64,000 bases of DNA from Osmia lignaria lignaria (lineage: Eukaryota > Arthropoda > Insecta > Hymenoptera > Megachilidae). Below the pieces are notes generated by a model. It was not told the origin of the DNA. It did no database searches and saw only the letters and a program-made list of their open reading frames with translations. A program made the position numbers and the translations under genes. The stretch spans positions 9,486,001 through 9,550,000 of the forward strand of contig NC_135034.1 in the NCBI RefSeq assembly GCF_051020975.1, written 5' to 3'. Of this stretch, positions 37,418 through 50,784 are shown piece after piece (within the stretch, counting starts at the first letter, position 1; each line of letters starts with the position of its first letter).

Positions 37418-40400
37418 CTATCTTTGAATTGTTGAGTTCAATAGGAAAGGAACGTAGAACATTTTACTCTCGAGTAGAAGAGCTGCCGCCGATTGTACCT
37501 GGAATTCAGGAAAAAAAAACAAGGACGAAGATCAATTAAAGGATCACTCGGCTTAGCTTTTTTCGCGCGAAGTTAATTTCGAGTACGTTGTCGCGCGGCT
37601 ACGACGATTGTTCCTCGTTTTTATTTTTCATTTCTTTTATTTTGATGAACTTACTTCAGGCAACCTGACGAGAAGATCGTGAAACCGATTCGGTTGTTGA
37701 GGCGCGCTGTGCTCGACAAAACTTCGCAGACAGCTCATGTACCGTTCTTGCAGATGCTCTAATTCCATTGTACCTCCACGTGCTAAGAGAAGGCAGATAC
37801 AAGAGAAAGAATCGTAAATAGATGTTAGAAACTTGTATGCTTTTACCGCGATCCTCGGTTACACTTTCGTATATAACGTTCGTCTCTTTTTATCGGGGAT
37901 GAATAGGCAATTGCAAGGAATCGTAAACACACTCGATAAACTACGTTAAATTTATTGCCCGCGATCACTCGAACGTTGTATGGATTAATTGGGATAGTTT
38001 TCAGTGAATCGAATAATAAAACCGACGAATATTCCAATCGAATCGTTCGAATAATTGCGAACATTCTTCTACACACTAGCGTTCGTACGCGTGAAACTTA
38101 CATTTTGCTTCGCCAATTGCAGCATTAGCAAAAAGGATGCATTTCTTTATATTTTAAGTTTCTCAACCAAACGCAGAAAGTCGTTCGTTCCTGTTTCTTT
38201 CATTTCTTTCGTACGATGAGTTAAGGACACTTACCTTGCGAGAGCATGGTGATTACTTTCAGACAGACATACTCTTCCATCCGTAGCCTCACCCTCCTGA
38301 ACATTAACGTGACGTACGTGATCTTTTCCACCATGAGCCCTACGTCTTGTTGTAATTGGTCCATGGTTATCGGTCGGCCCATCATGTTGGTTAGGCACGT
38401 TTGTAACGTATACATGTTGTTCGATACCTGTACACGAAATTCGTTTGTTCGTTTCATTCGTTATATTCATTCATGTTATAATTAGAATTTGTCGAAGAAA
38501 TGAAGAAATTCAATTACTTCTTGCATAAAATCCGCTCCCATCACGTCGGTACCGACATTGGAGAACTTGTGCTGACCGTGTATCGCTTGATAGGCGGAGG
38601 TGGTCAGCACCAGGATTTCGTGCCACTTGTGGGTGAGCAACGTCGTGTGAACTTCGACCGGTAGCTCAAGGTAAAAGGGTAACCTTTTGGTCCACTGCAC
38701 CAACTTGTACACTATACTGTCCCCTATCTGACACAGCTTGTCGCTTAGGTTTGATTTATGGTCCAGCAGCTCGTCCAAGTTCTATAATACAAGAGAAAAA
38801 ATCATTTCATTGAAATACCCTCATCCTATGGTAAAAATACTACGAAACGATTTCAAATCGATACTATTCGCGTCAGTCTGAAAATAATATTAGTTTCATT
38901 CGAATAATGTGATTCGAGAATGTAGAACATTGAAACTTACCCTTAACGTGGCTATATCTTGGAACTCGTCGCAGTCTATGAGGGACTGGATCATGGCGAC
39001 GGTTGCATCAAAAGGAAAAGATCGATCCCTCGAACTGCTCACAGTGTTGTCTAGCCTCTGTCTTAAATGTACCACCTTAAACATTACCAGTGCAATCCTT
39101 AGATTTAAAATTTCGCTTCTTAAAGAGTACAAAGAGCATGTGAAAGTGCTTGAAAAATAGTAAAAGTTAACAGTAACAAAGTATCCACTTTAATGGGACA
39201 TTATTAAAGTTCTAATTTTAATACTTTCCATTAAAAAGTGTTATGTTTGATATCTCACATGACACATAGGTTTCGCTGACTTTTATGAGAGAAATAGAAG
39301 ATAGGTTCTGATTTCACTTTTTACTATCTATCATAAAATAAATGATTTACTGCCGTGTTTATTACCAATATTTTCCTATTCGCACAACAGACTTTAAAGC
39401 GTTATTAGCATATAAATAAGATGATTTTAGTTTACATTTTCTTCGATACAGAAACAGTCTTTATCATTTCTAAGTGATGCATAAATCAATAATAAGAAAA
39501 ATCTTGTTAACAACGTCTCTTCAAATCGCTCGATTTCTCAAACGAATCGAACGAACAAATCGTTGCCATTTTGAGGCACCAGTGATCCCGGTAGTTGAAT
39601 AAATTCGATCGATCGATCGAATAATCCCGAAACAGCGCTTCCTACGTTAATCCGATCCGGCCTTTCACTGACCTTTTCGGACCCGCTGCTACTTCCTCGA
39701 GGTCGATATTCGTCGATGCAGACGAGAGGGAGAGCGGCCTCGGTTCGCGATACCTTCGGGGAAAGCTGCGATCCTCACCTCGACGGATATAACCCTTAAG
39801 TTTTCTACACACGGTCGCGAACCGTGGGACACGTTCTCGTCGCTGAAGGCGATCGAGTTGGAGGTGGAGAGACTAAGGTGTTGGAGGAGGAAGAAAATGA
39901 GGTAGGGTGAGGTCAGTGTCCCTTGTGTGCAGACTTTCACGAGTTACGAAACCGACGGAGAACTGCCCGTCCTTGGCACCGGCTGTCGCTGATTTTCTAT
40001 TGTCCCTACCTTACAGTCCTCGTCATCGTCGGTGTGTTTCACCTGGAGATGATTCGATACCCACCTGGATAACGATTAACACCAATCGATCTCCCAACTC
40101 TCTTTTCATATTCATTTCTTACATGTCTGTGCAAAGTATCGTTTGCACTTTCAGTTCCGTGTTTCATTGAAAATTTCAAGTTACTTCAAACTTTTAGAAA
40201 GATTCTTAGAAATTTTAAACTCTTCCTCTTGAAATGGTCTTATCAAACCGAATCTACTACCTCGAAACTCGAAGTGACGATGTTTTTGAAATTCCCAGGA
40301 GTATCCGTGTTTTGCAGAGACATGCAATGATTCGTTCGAAGATGGAAAGTGACCTCCTTAATGGAGCTCCACCGGCAATATTTATCCGGTCCTCGAGTCA

Positions 40401-43400
40401 TCGATTTCACTTTTGGCAATGGCCTCTAGCGGGCTGACTGTTCCCGGTAATTCTTCTCGTTGTTTGCATACCTCACGTGCTCGATGTACACAACAACTTC
40501 GGTTAACCTTTATTATGGCCAACAAATAATACCTTGCACAATGTCCCGATGTTTTTATGTTCTGAACATTCGTGTGACGAATTAGGTTCTCCCTAAATCT
40601 TTCCTTAGTTAAAAAAAAGTCTAAGTTACATTAAATTTTGCATTAGAACTGCATTGGATCGGCCATTTGAAATTCAGTCCATTTCGTAATTTGGCCAGAA
40701 TTTGATGATCTTCCATCAGTCGCAGGATCGGTTTAGGATTCACTTGGCGGATGATTAATTTTCATCGTCGCTGTTGCTGCCACGTAGGGAACACTTTCAC
40801 GATGTTAAAGATAATACGGTGCACGTTTAGAAGAGCACGAAAAAGCATGCGAGACGACGACGACCAGCCATTCGGCTCTCGAACTGCTTGCTCGTTGTAC
40901 ATATCTATCGGCTTTCGTAATGTGGGAAACCTTGAGGGTTGCGCAAGCGGACTCGTAAGAAAGTGAAATTGCAACGGGGAGTTCATTCATTTCAGGATCG
41001 TTCCGCTGAAAAGCGATCGAATCCGATGATTTTCCCTCGTCGCGTTATTTCTCCTTCGAGCCACGGATAATCCTCTTGCAAGCACGATATTCAAAATAAG
41101 TGCAGTAAAAATGTCCATAGGAATCGTGTAATCTTTATATTAGGGTTGGAGTGACGTAGCGTGTCGCAGTAATAGAGAAACGAATTTTCCTACGATAATT
41201 ATTCATCTCTGCTGTTCCTTCTGTCCTACTTTTTTTCTTCTAGAAACGACGAAGCGTTCTTCAGCGCGTATCCATCGCGTTTATGAATGTAATCACACGT
41301 GGGAGCTCGTAATCGCGTTTTACCTCAGACAGCGTAAATTTCTCGCCGTTTTCTTACCTGTTCGTAACGCAGTCGTAAACGCTCGGCAATTCTTTTGTAA
41401 TCGTTCGCATCCATTTCCTGTATGATTTCAACTTCTGTTCCGAAGCCATCGTTGCTTCGGAACGCGTTTATTGAATAACGTTTCTCGAACGATCGGATTC
41501 CATAGGGAAGCCTTTGTTACTTTCGCATAAAATTGAGAAGAAGAAAAGGTTCGATCGAAAGACCTTAATTAAAAAAACAAGTGAACAATTTGCACATACA
41601 TGGGTTTGGCAGAAGAAGGAGGATACGTGTTTTTGATTAATTTACAAGATTGATGCAGTTACGCGACAGACTGTACATTTATGGGCTCCCGTGAATGGAT
41701 ATTGTAACCAGACGAAAGAAGAAAGATTTCGACGAAGCATGTGATCCTCGATCGCGTGCAGCTGCTCCGAAAGTGAAAGTAAAGATGCCTTCGGGATGTT
41801 CTCATCGACGTTGGATTCTCTCGCGAAGAGATCAACTTTTGTCGACCCGAGCTCGATTTCTAGCGGAGCCGGTTCGAATAAATCACTCGAATCGTTGTTA
41901 CGTCCCGGCACGTTGATCTATATGCGCTCCGGCCAATGGAGGATGAAAAAAGAAGAAGAAAAAAAAATTGGAAAGAAGGAAAAGATGTTTCACACGTGGA
42001 ATTGGCTCGTTAGATAATCGCTTTTGATGGTGCTGATAGAGAAATCCCGTGGAATCTGTTGATGCAACGCGAGCTCGTGTCGAGTTATCACGCAGGAAGA
42101 TCGCGTGAAATCGAACGAGTTGCGTCACCGTTCAAGAAGAAATGCTCGAACGAGTAGAAAAACAAGTGGAAATTACCGTACTTGTTCGGTGGATACACTC
42201 CTGTCCTCATACGTCAGGAAAGACTCGGATCATTTGAACCAATATTGGCGATATCGTCGTGTGATTAAATGAACGATTAGAAATTCGACTTAAAGATAGA
42301 GAAATGTACTCACTTCGGAGGGGTTGGTAAGCGCTGTCTTCAGGATCGTCCCGTTAACAAGATGACCCGAATGAGCTGGGTGACTCGAGTGACTGGTGGT
42401 AGATTGCGAGTTAAGCGGGTCGCCCGACGAAATTTTGTGATGGTGGAGAAAACCACCGGCTAGCTGTGCATGCTGCTGTTGGCTATGGTGAGCAACTGCA
42501 GCTACAGCCATATGCTTGTCAAGCATCGTCGAGCCCATGGTGTTTTTATTACCACCAAGGGATCCCGACCCGTTAACACCGCCAACGTTACCGCCGCTAC
42601 TCATGCCACCCATGTTTCCACCAACTCCGCTCGATTTGTTACTCTTCTTGTGCTTTTTGTACTTCACCTAAAGAACAAGATGTTTCATTTTAAATTCACC
42701 ACCTCGGTACGAAGGTTTACCAGAATATAGTAGTTCGTTTATTTAGAGAATTAGAATTTATAGATATTCGAAGAATTAGGATTTACGTACCTTGTAAAGG
42801 TTATACACAGCACCAGAATTTCTTCCCCCAGGCATCCGATCTTCCCGAACGGCCTGAAGGACCATACCCTGTTCAATGCACTTTTTGAAGCGACAGTACT
42901 GACACCTGTTCCTTTGGGCTTTCGTGATCTCGCAGCCACCTTCCGCTACACAGGTGTACACCCGCCTATTTTGCACGGTTCTCTTGAAGAACCCTTTACA
43001 CCTGCGCATAAACGGTTTATACCCTTCTTCGCATATTACATCCACGATTTCTCATCAAACAATCGCACAGTTTGTTCGTAATGAAAATTTCAAAGTTACT
43101 TTCGCGAGAAAGAAAGATTACGTGTTCTAAAATAGTACGAGGCAAGTAAAACGTAAGATACAGATGCGATTAGTCATTACGATTTTTTTATCCGACGAAT
43201 TAAGTTTGAAAGTTTACTTCTAGCTTCTCAGGGGAACGCGATGATACTAGAAACAGATTAAACATTCATACTAGCAGAATTACGGCTACGCTGGGATGCA
43301 TAAGGAAACTCGTCTGCGACTTTTCCCAACTAATTTGCCAGATTTGTTGGATACGACGATAGACATTGAATAAACTGACGCGAAACCGTGTTACGATACC

Positions 43401-45561
43401 CCTCTTGTAACTTAAGGGACTAATCAACCCTGTTGCAGAATATATTAGAACGGGATACACCTTGAAATACAGTTTTCATCTCACCTTGGAAACATATTGT
43501 ATCGTTATTCTTCAAATAGAAAATTTCTATATTTTTATTCGCTGATAAGTTTGATAAATCAACTCGAAACTTGCGGTGCAATTTATTTCTCAAAATAATT
43601 TCTTAATTAACGAAGCGGTACCATAAAGTATCTTTGAAGATCACTATATTTTGTTAGTTATTATTTTCGAAAGTCGGTTTCAAACGTACTCTTCCATAAT
43701 GAAAAATTCAGTTTCGATAGAATGACAAGTATAATTGAGCCTGTTCGATAAACAACGTACAACGCAAAGAGCAAAGTAACGATGAAATAAAAGAACCGCG
43801 TATGATATCGCAAATATCACGGAAGAGACAAGGATGAAAAACACGATGACACAGAGAGTTGTTTTCCGTCGCGGATGGATACCTATCTACATTCATAGTT
43901 CAACTCTGACGCGGTAACCTCGAAGACACACGAAACAATATATTTCCCCAACGATGTATAGTTGAATGCTAGGATGCAGGTGCAAGTTGAGGATACCAAA
44001 AAGGTCAGAGGTGGTGGGGCACCCTTTAGGGTCGTGTAATCCTAACTTTCCTTACATAGTTTCAATGTAATTATCTCTAATTAAGCGGATCGTCTGAATC
44101 TCTGGCGCGTAACGTATCGCCGAAAGGCATTCTAACCATGGTATTTCGAGATATACAGTGGCATTAGTTTTCTAGACGACTAATTTGATTATCACACTTC
44201 GCTCTCATACCGCTCGAATGCATTTCTAGCAATCTCGAGAATTACTTTTCAAAGTAATGACGAAAAATGAACGATAAGAAAGAATGATTTCACTTACCCT
44301 TCGCACGTGATGATGCCATAGTGCAAACCGGTAGCTTTGTCCTCGCAGATCATGCATATCATAGGCGTCTCGTCCTCCTCGTGTTCTTGAGGTGGCATAG
44401 GTGGTGCAGGGGGTGCGACCGATATCGACTGTGACGTCGACTCGGATTTGACCACTCCTCCGTTTCTCGTCCACGGTTGACCGGAACCGGATGCGGTCAG
44501 GTTGAGCGCCTGCATTTGTTGGGCGGCCGGTAGTTGCGTCAGGTCGCTGGCCCATAGCCTCTCCATGTTGAGCGGCGGGCCAGACGGGTAGGAAACAGAG
44601 GATGGTTTGCCCCTGGACTCTTGTCCAAGGTTCAGCAACAGCTGAGCAGCCGATTCCTCGGACGAGGAACAGGATGCTGCCGCGGCCGTGGTGGTCCACG
44701 AAGCCGCCGGCGGTGGTACGGGATCCAAAGGTGGCGCGGACCATATCATCGTCCTCACGCCACCGATTTCTCCCATGATCACTGTGGGAGGTGGTCGCGG
44801 GGGTGCCGGCGCGGGCCTCTGCGCCGGTGGTTTCATCGTTTCGCCTGTAATCAAAGACGGATACCATCTAGGGTCTTCCATATCGGAGTAGGGTTAAAAG
44901 TCTTCGGAAAGTAAATTGGACTAGGACTTACAGGATGAGGCAGTACTACTCGAGCCGGTGCTCGTGGAAGTAGCTCCGCCGCTGCCCGTGCTGGTGCTCA
45001 GACTCGTGCTGCTGCTGCTGCTGGTGGATGCGACAGCCACGTTCTGTCCATAGGTTACCGTACTGTTGATCACCCCGTTCAATAGCCTCTGCGTAGCGAA
45101 TCCTTGTACACCGTTGTTTTGCGACCAAAATTGATGGTGAGCCAGAAGATGAGGGGGTACCGAGGGTACCCGCGGTCTCGGTGGTGTTGGGGGAGTTTGC
45201 GGTTGTTGTTGTTGTTGTTGTTGCTGTTGTTGGGAACCGTGTGTCGTGCTGGCACTAGGGCTCATACTCTGGCTAGGGCTGTACTGGGAAGATGGACTGC
45301 TCCGGTGACTAGGTTGACTGGAGGTCTCTGAACGACCGCCACCGCCACTACCGCCTCCGCCTCCTCCGTCGAAAACCGAGTTATCCGACTCCTCCTTAGT
45401 TTGGGCCGACGATAAGTCACCCTTATCGGGAGTGTCGCTCCTCGAGGTTGGTTCCTGGGGCATGGGAGTGGTGGAGACCGCTTGCATGGGCGAGTAAGGC
45501 GAGAGTCTGGTTGGTACTGGTGTACCAGCACGTTGTTGATGTTGTTGTTGCTGCTGTTGCT

Positions 45562-45592
<31 letters not shown>

Positions 45593-48500
45593 TTGGTGCT
45601 GATGGTGCTGTTGCTGTTGTTGTTCTTCGACGACTCTGAAGCCCGCCATCGAACCGGCATCCGGGAAGACTGAATCGGGCGACGCACGGTCCGAGCAGGC
45701 TGTTTCGCGAGCTTCCATGCCACTTGCCATGCCACTTCCGCGAAGAGGATCTCGCGGTGTCCCTGGACTCGGGATGCCTAGCAGATACTCGCTTTTCACT
45801 TTGACCACGGGGCAGCCCGGCGAGCCCGGCATGTTAGCCTCCGGCGACAGGGTCGAGGTGTCAGCCATGCTCTCCCCTGGAGCAGGAAAGTTTATGGGTG
45901 AAGGAGCGTCCGCCGGCTGGATCCCGAGCGGCGAGCCTGCTGATCCGAGGGATACCGGGGAGTCTGAGAAATAAGGCGTTGGTCTCACGTTTATACTCGG
46001 TGGAAAATTTTTCACGCGTTTTTACCTCGGCAAAGCCGCGATTACGGGCGCGGATTGAAGCGCGATTAGTCCTGACGCGTGTCGTGTGCACATGATTATG
46101 GACTGCCCTTTCTTTTTTTCATGCTGATGATGGTGGTGATAGTGGTGGTGGTGGTGGTGGTGGTGGTAGAGAATGATTCTTAACAAAATGGCCAGCAAAC
46201 GATCGTTTTGCCAGTTTTAACACGTGGGTTACCGAGAGACGCGTTGATATTCCCGAGAGGATGATGAACTGGTTCGCGAATATTTCATGATTGCTACATC
46301 AAAGGCGTCCAATTGTAAACGCATCGAGAATGATGATGGTTTATTACGAACTTTCTAATGTGGAAAGTACCAGGTATAAATCGCTTAACTGAAGATTCAC
46401 CTTTGTTACCGCGAATAATCTATATCGATCTTATAAGGCTCTGTCCTAATTGAGATGAACACGTTAGTTCCATTCTGTGTTTTGACACTTTCCTACGTAA
46501 CACCTAACAAGTATTGTTCATTACTATTCTTCGGTGGTTGGGCAATCGCGTTTCACCGTGCATTAATAACAATTATTGCCAGCCGACGATTCCATCGGGC
46601 CGTATGCGCGATTCGCACGAGATTATGAAAGTTACGCGGCATGAAATTCTTCTTCGTTCGCCGGTTAAACTATTCGGTTCAACGATCGCGTAACCATCTC
46701 GAACCGCGATGTTCACGTTAATGGGTTTGGTCTTTCGTGTTTCAGCCGTTATGAAAATGTTATTAATCATCGTGTATAAGCATGCCCGGTGGTCTATCGC
46801 GATGATGAATAACATTTATCATGGCGCGCAGTCAATCCGATGTTTTATTACGTTGACAGACGCGTTTCGAAAGGAACATCTCGTATTTCGTTGTTCCTGT
46901 TCGTTTGAGGGTTGAATCTTAGGATATTTCAAGTGGCTCTCCCCATGGTCCGCCGTTCGAGGGTTGACCCTCGATGATATTGTACCGACTCAATCATAAA
47001 TCAGACTTACGGTGCTTTCACTATAATCTACTGAAAATTTTCAAAATTTGTCCAAGTTTATTTGCAAAGATAATAACCGTGCGACGTGTACTGTATCCCA
47101 GGGTGTTGAAAATGTTGTTTGAGATCACACGTGGTAGAGAAAAGGATATTTCAAAGCTAAAGCAATTTACAGAAGGGAAACGAAACTGTAATACTCGTTC
47201 AAAGCGTTTAGATCGTGAAAAGGATGTGGGACTATGGGTGTTCGTGTAGGTCAAGGAAGGAATGCAGTTGACAAGGCCGAGCTATGATTGTAGGTACCTA
47301 GGTACCAGTTTCCAAGCTATTAATAGCCCGATCACCGTGAATATCGGTTCCCGCGGATTATTCATTTACCGACTCTTATCGTCCTCTTCTCGTTTTGATT
47401 TTCTCGCGACGAGATGGAATCGATTCCCTAGCCCGGTTATTCAATCTTATTTTCAAGCCTTTCCATTCCGATCACGTGTAATCGTACGATTATTCATTCA
47501 TCAACGGGTGCCAGAGACGATCGACGGGTCAGAAATAATGCATGATTGATGAAATTAAAATTAGAATTCTCAGCCTTTCATAGAATCGCTTTATATAATA
47601 CTTCAGACTTTCAGGTGTAAACATAGAAAAATATTTTAAATTAAGAAACGATTCGATTAAAACATAAGTGCTTGTACCAGGGGTGATTATTTAACATTTT
47701 CTGTTTACCGAATATCGAAGAGCAAAGGTTCTTCGAATCGTAGTAGCAGTATCGATGATCGAACATTGATTGAGCGCCCATTATCGGTCCTGATCTAAGG
47801 TATCGATGAAAATCGAAACAGCTCTGATAAGACGGCATCGGTAAACCGTAGTACGGATGATAGAGATACGGATCGAAGGGAGAAAAATGATTTAGCGATG
47901 TCCTTTGGAGTGCTCTGAAATCCATGTTTAACGAGTTCCAGTAGTCCAACCAGTGGAGATTAGACACGAGGGACATGTTGCCTTTCAAAGGAGAGTTCAT
48001 TGTGCCGATAGCGTAGGCAGTATTTATCCTTGGTAACTTCTCTATATATCCTCGAATATTCGTTGAACCGTAAGACCGTGTTTACTTGTTGCGTATCGTT
48101 AGAATATCACAAGTTCTTCGTTAAGCTCGTTTACTTTCATCGATTGTCATCGGTGTTTCAAAAGTCGTTGCACTTTTCCACTAACTATTGTTCCTCTTTC
48201 TTTTTTCTAACTTTCGATTTTCAAAAATATATCGATACAAAACAAGGTTTTCGAAAATAGGTACCGAGAAAAATTGTTCATTATTTAAATTCAGAATTAG
48301 AACATCTTTTATGGTTCCACATATTTATCTGTTAATAACGCGATAGTTTTGATTTAGCTCTCGATTTCCATTAATCAATATATAAATATATTGTCTTCTT
48401 TATAATAAACCTATATCCCTGCAAGTTTATCGAACTATCTTCATTTATGTACCAACGACGCAGAAGAGAGCGTTAAGTAGTACAAACGTAGCATTAGTCA

Positions 48501-50779
48501 GACGTACCGAAAAATATCACAATTCCTTTCTCTATATAATCACAGTTCACCTGAAACCTTAGAAAACCGATAGAATCTATAAAAATTTTCAATTATCATC
48601 ACAATTTTACCGGTACAAAAATGTTGAAGTATAAATAAATAAAACTTAAAGCGAGCGTAGAAAGTCTTATGCTACCAAATCACAAACGACTATCAACGTT
48701 ACCGGCGAACTAATTAATTAAACATTTATCCCACGTAGGTGTCAGGTACGATCTAATCAGTCCTTTGTTTACCGCTTGCCCGTAATATCACTTTTCTCGA
48801 TTAACCAGCGAGCAGAACTATTCTCGTCTCCGCTCCGTTCTCTCTAGCTTTCCATATTGTTGCGTTCATCGCACCGTTTCCGTTGGTCACCGCGTAATTA
48901 CGCGCTCTGTATTTCGCGTATGACGTAGTTGGCGTTGTCCTGGAGGAAGATCAATGATTTCCCGCGACGCGAACACGCGCTCATCGAAAAAACCCATTCA
49001 TATCGCTTCCGCGTCGATGGGTCGGGCAACAAGCGTCCAACGTAACTCTCCGCGATCGACGATGCTCCTTCGAAGCGGGAAACGAGAAACTGCGCGGTTA
49101 TCCTCGCGTCTCTTTCGGCTCGGCATCGTTTCCAACGTAACGACAATCCAGGTTCACCGTGGTCGGCATCGATTTCGCTTCCCGCCAACGGCGATCTCTG
49201 ACCTTTAATCGCCGGTTGGTCGAGAGTCATTGGTATCGTTGGAAAAATCGATACAGCCTAACGAACAAGCTGCTCGCCGGATAGGTACTTCCACTACGAA
49301 TAATCAGTCTGTTCGAGTACTTTGCCCGACGAGGGTTTTCTTTGAATATGAGGAAAAATCGCGGGCGTCGAAACGCGTGTTGACTCGAGTTCAGGCGAAG
49401 CCGAACTAAGCACCGGGCAACCGCGTGGGTTGATGTTCAACCCTGCACCGACGCCAGCAACCACCACCCCCTCTATTCCTGGACTTACCTTCCCCGTTTG
49501 CTCTACAACAGCGTCTCAACTACCCCCATGGTAACCAATCTCTTCCTAATAGAACGATAGAATGCTTCTGTGAAGAGACGTACACGGGATCAAGGATCAG
49601 AATTTCTGAATCAGGTAGACATTGTCTAATGGCGTTGACTATTCCATCAGGATATTTTGTTTTCCTTATTGTTACCTTCGATTTAGAGGAATATTAGATT
49701 CTTTTTGACGATTATTAAATGATATCCTCGTTAAAATAGAACTAGTAATCCTAATACCACCATTTAATTAGTAATCCTAATTAAAAATTAAATTGAGAAT
49801 ATTTTCTCGAAATGATTCGCTGAGAAACGAAATCGGTGGAAATAACGAAGAACGGGAGCGCGATGGAAACTCGTGCTACATTGTTGACACCATTATTTAA
49901 ATAAACTCGTGTCTATTTTGTTGCACCAACATTGGAGAAGATCCAGGGATCCATCGAGACGAAAGACATAATAAATTCGTGGCTCGAGCTAGCCTCCACG
50001 TAAAAGTTTCGCTCGCGTAATGATACGCTCAAGCGTTTATGGCGTTCAAAGCGGAACAGATGAAGCATGATTGATGTTACCACGCGCGTTTCATGCGCTC
50101 TCCACCGTAATATACGCGGCTTATGAAAATCGGGCCAATAAAGGGTATCAAATGTGGCATTATGGGCGGTAACTAATCATTACAGTTGCGCTGACCAGTC
50201 TCACACAACTCGTTCCCAGTATTCTCAATAAGAAAAGATTGTCTGCGTGTTATACTTTGCCCGGACAATGATATACGATCCTTCTCGAACGCATGATTAC
50301 GCCTTCTGTTGTTGAAATCTCGATACGCATTGTCCGCCTGCTCGCTTTAGCAAACAGCAATTCATTTTTCGACAATTAATGATTTAACGGGTAATTAATG
50401 AAAAATTCTTCCGAAACAAGCACAGTTAGTTCTCGTACAAGATAGAACATTCGAAAAGAAGTCGACGATGAAATGCTAAGAATTTTGTATTTTTAATATG
50501 AAAAATAACGCTGTGTGTAATTGAAAATGAAATTAGATAGTTATGTTAATTAGGGGTTGATCATGGAAGAATGATGAAGAATATTAGTATATCTGATAAT
50601 GACATGTTAATGAGAGAGTCAATTCTGCACACGATTGTTTAACGATGATTATTATATAAATGGAAACAGAATTTCTTACCGTCGCTACTACATCGGGAGT
50701 CGACCTTTCTCCTTTTCAACTTGAGGTCTTGAAACAAGCTCATGTTGTCTAGCTCACACGGGCTGCTCGTAAGGGTCAT
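37418..50779 (-). CDS. Hr4: Nuclear hormone receptor HR4 (NR6A/GCNF group), ten coding exons
   Basis: Nuclear zinc-finger transcription factor; in insects HR4 is an ecdysone-induced regulator of moulting and metamorphosis. Exons: 50779-50680, 45963-44932, 44844-44298, 43001-42791, 42667-42314, 39075-38941, 38781-38518, 38427-38235, 37782-37655, 37498-37418; all phases agree, giving 3045 nt and 1014 residues. The start MTLTSSPCELDNMSLFQDL and the basic KLKRRKVDSR segment match HR4 N-termini. The DNA-binding domain begins at C541 (CMICEDKATGLHYG, P-box CEGCKGFF) and continues with CRFKKC and the NR6-type extension MPGGRNSG to about residue 630. A Gly/His/Gln-rich hinge follows (631-748), then the ligand-binding domain (~750-1014), including SFPFDATVAMIQ, HKSNLSDKLCQIGDSIVYKL and a C-terminal SKMFYVPFLLNS helix. 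Residues 148-177 and 278-287 are polyglutamine. Large introns separate exons 1-2 and 5-6. Confidence 0.96.
45202..45232 (-). repeat. Second polyglutamine tract of HR4
   Basis: CAA/CAG repeats encoding about ten Gln (residues ~278-287), followed by a Pro-rich segment. Confidence 0.85.
45534..45626 (-). repeat. Main polyglutamine-coding repeat of HR4
   Basis: Mixed CAA/CAG codons with a few His codons encode about 30 residues (~148-177). The codon mixture should limit slippage. It lies in the N-terminal A/B region. Confidence 0.9.
46142..46168. repeat. (GGT)n trinucleotide repeat in an HR4 intron
   Basis: About nine GGT units, preceded by TGA/TGG units from about 46125. Confidence 0.85.
47709..48000 (-). 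CDS. Hr4: Alternative first coding exon of HR4, 97 residues, Tyr-rich
   Basis: An ATG at 48000 opens 97 codons and ends at a TTCG|GTAAAC donor in phase 1, exactly the phase required by HR4 exon 2 (acceptor at 45963); the joined codon becomes Asp. The resulting isoform would be 1078 residues. The segment is rich in aromatic residues (for example YLYHPYYGLPMPSYQSCFDF) with no low complexity, unlike chance frames nearby. A TATATA sequence lies about 45 bases upstream. It replaces the 33-residue constitutive N-terminus. No domain was recognised. Inference rests on frame length, splice phase and promoter position. Confidence 0.55.
48043..48049 (-). promoter_or_regulatory. Candidate TATA box for the alternative HR4 promoter
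   Basis: The minus strand reads GATATATAGA about 45 bases before the ATG at 48000. Initiation ~30 bases downstream would leave a leader of roughly 15 bases. Confidence 0.3.
49489..49560 (-). other. Possible non-coding first exon of HR4 (donor at 49488)
   Basis: The minus strand reads GGGGAAG|GTAAGTCC, a near-ideal donor. No long frame precedes it. Joined to HR4 exon 2, translation could begin at the internal Met of MADTSTL. The 5' limit is arbitrary. Confidence 0.25.
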
Positions 50780-50784
50780 AATTC

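Larger units (their letters stand above)
45964..50679 (-). other. First coding intron of HR4
   Basis: Intron from CGACG|GTAAGA to TTTCTCAG|ACTCC. It contains an alternative coding first exon (47709-48000), a (GGT)n repeat (46142-46168) and a strong minus-strand donor at 49488 that could mark a non-coding first exon. Other frames (46573-47549, 48898-49230) look accidental. Confidence 0.6.

Noticed and set aside
45104..45673. Leu- and Val-rich plus-strand frames
   Set aside because: Antisense shadows of the HR4 polyglutamine-coding exon.
45963..46015. ATG at 46015 as an extra HR4 start reading into exon 2
   Set aside because: It lies in intron sequence before a strong TTTCTCAG acceptor; splicing from 50680 or 47709 explains exon 2 better.
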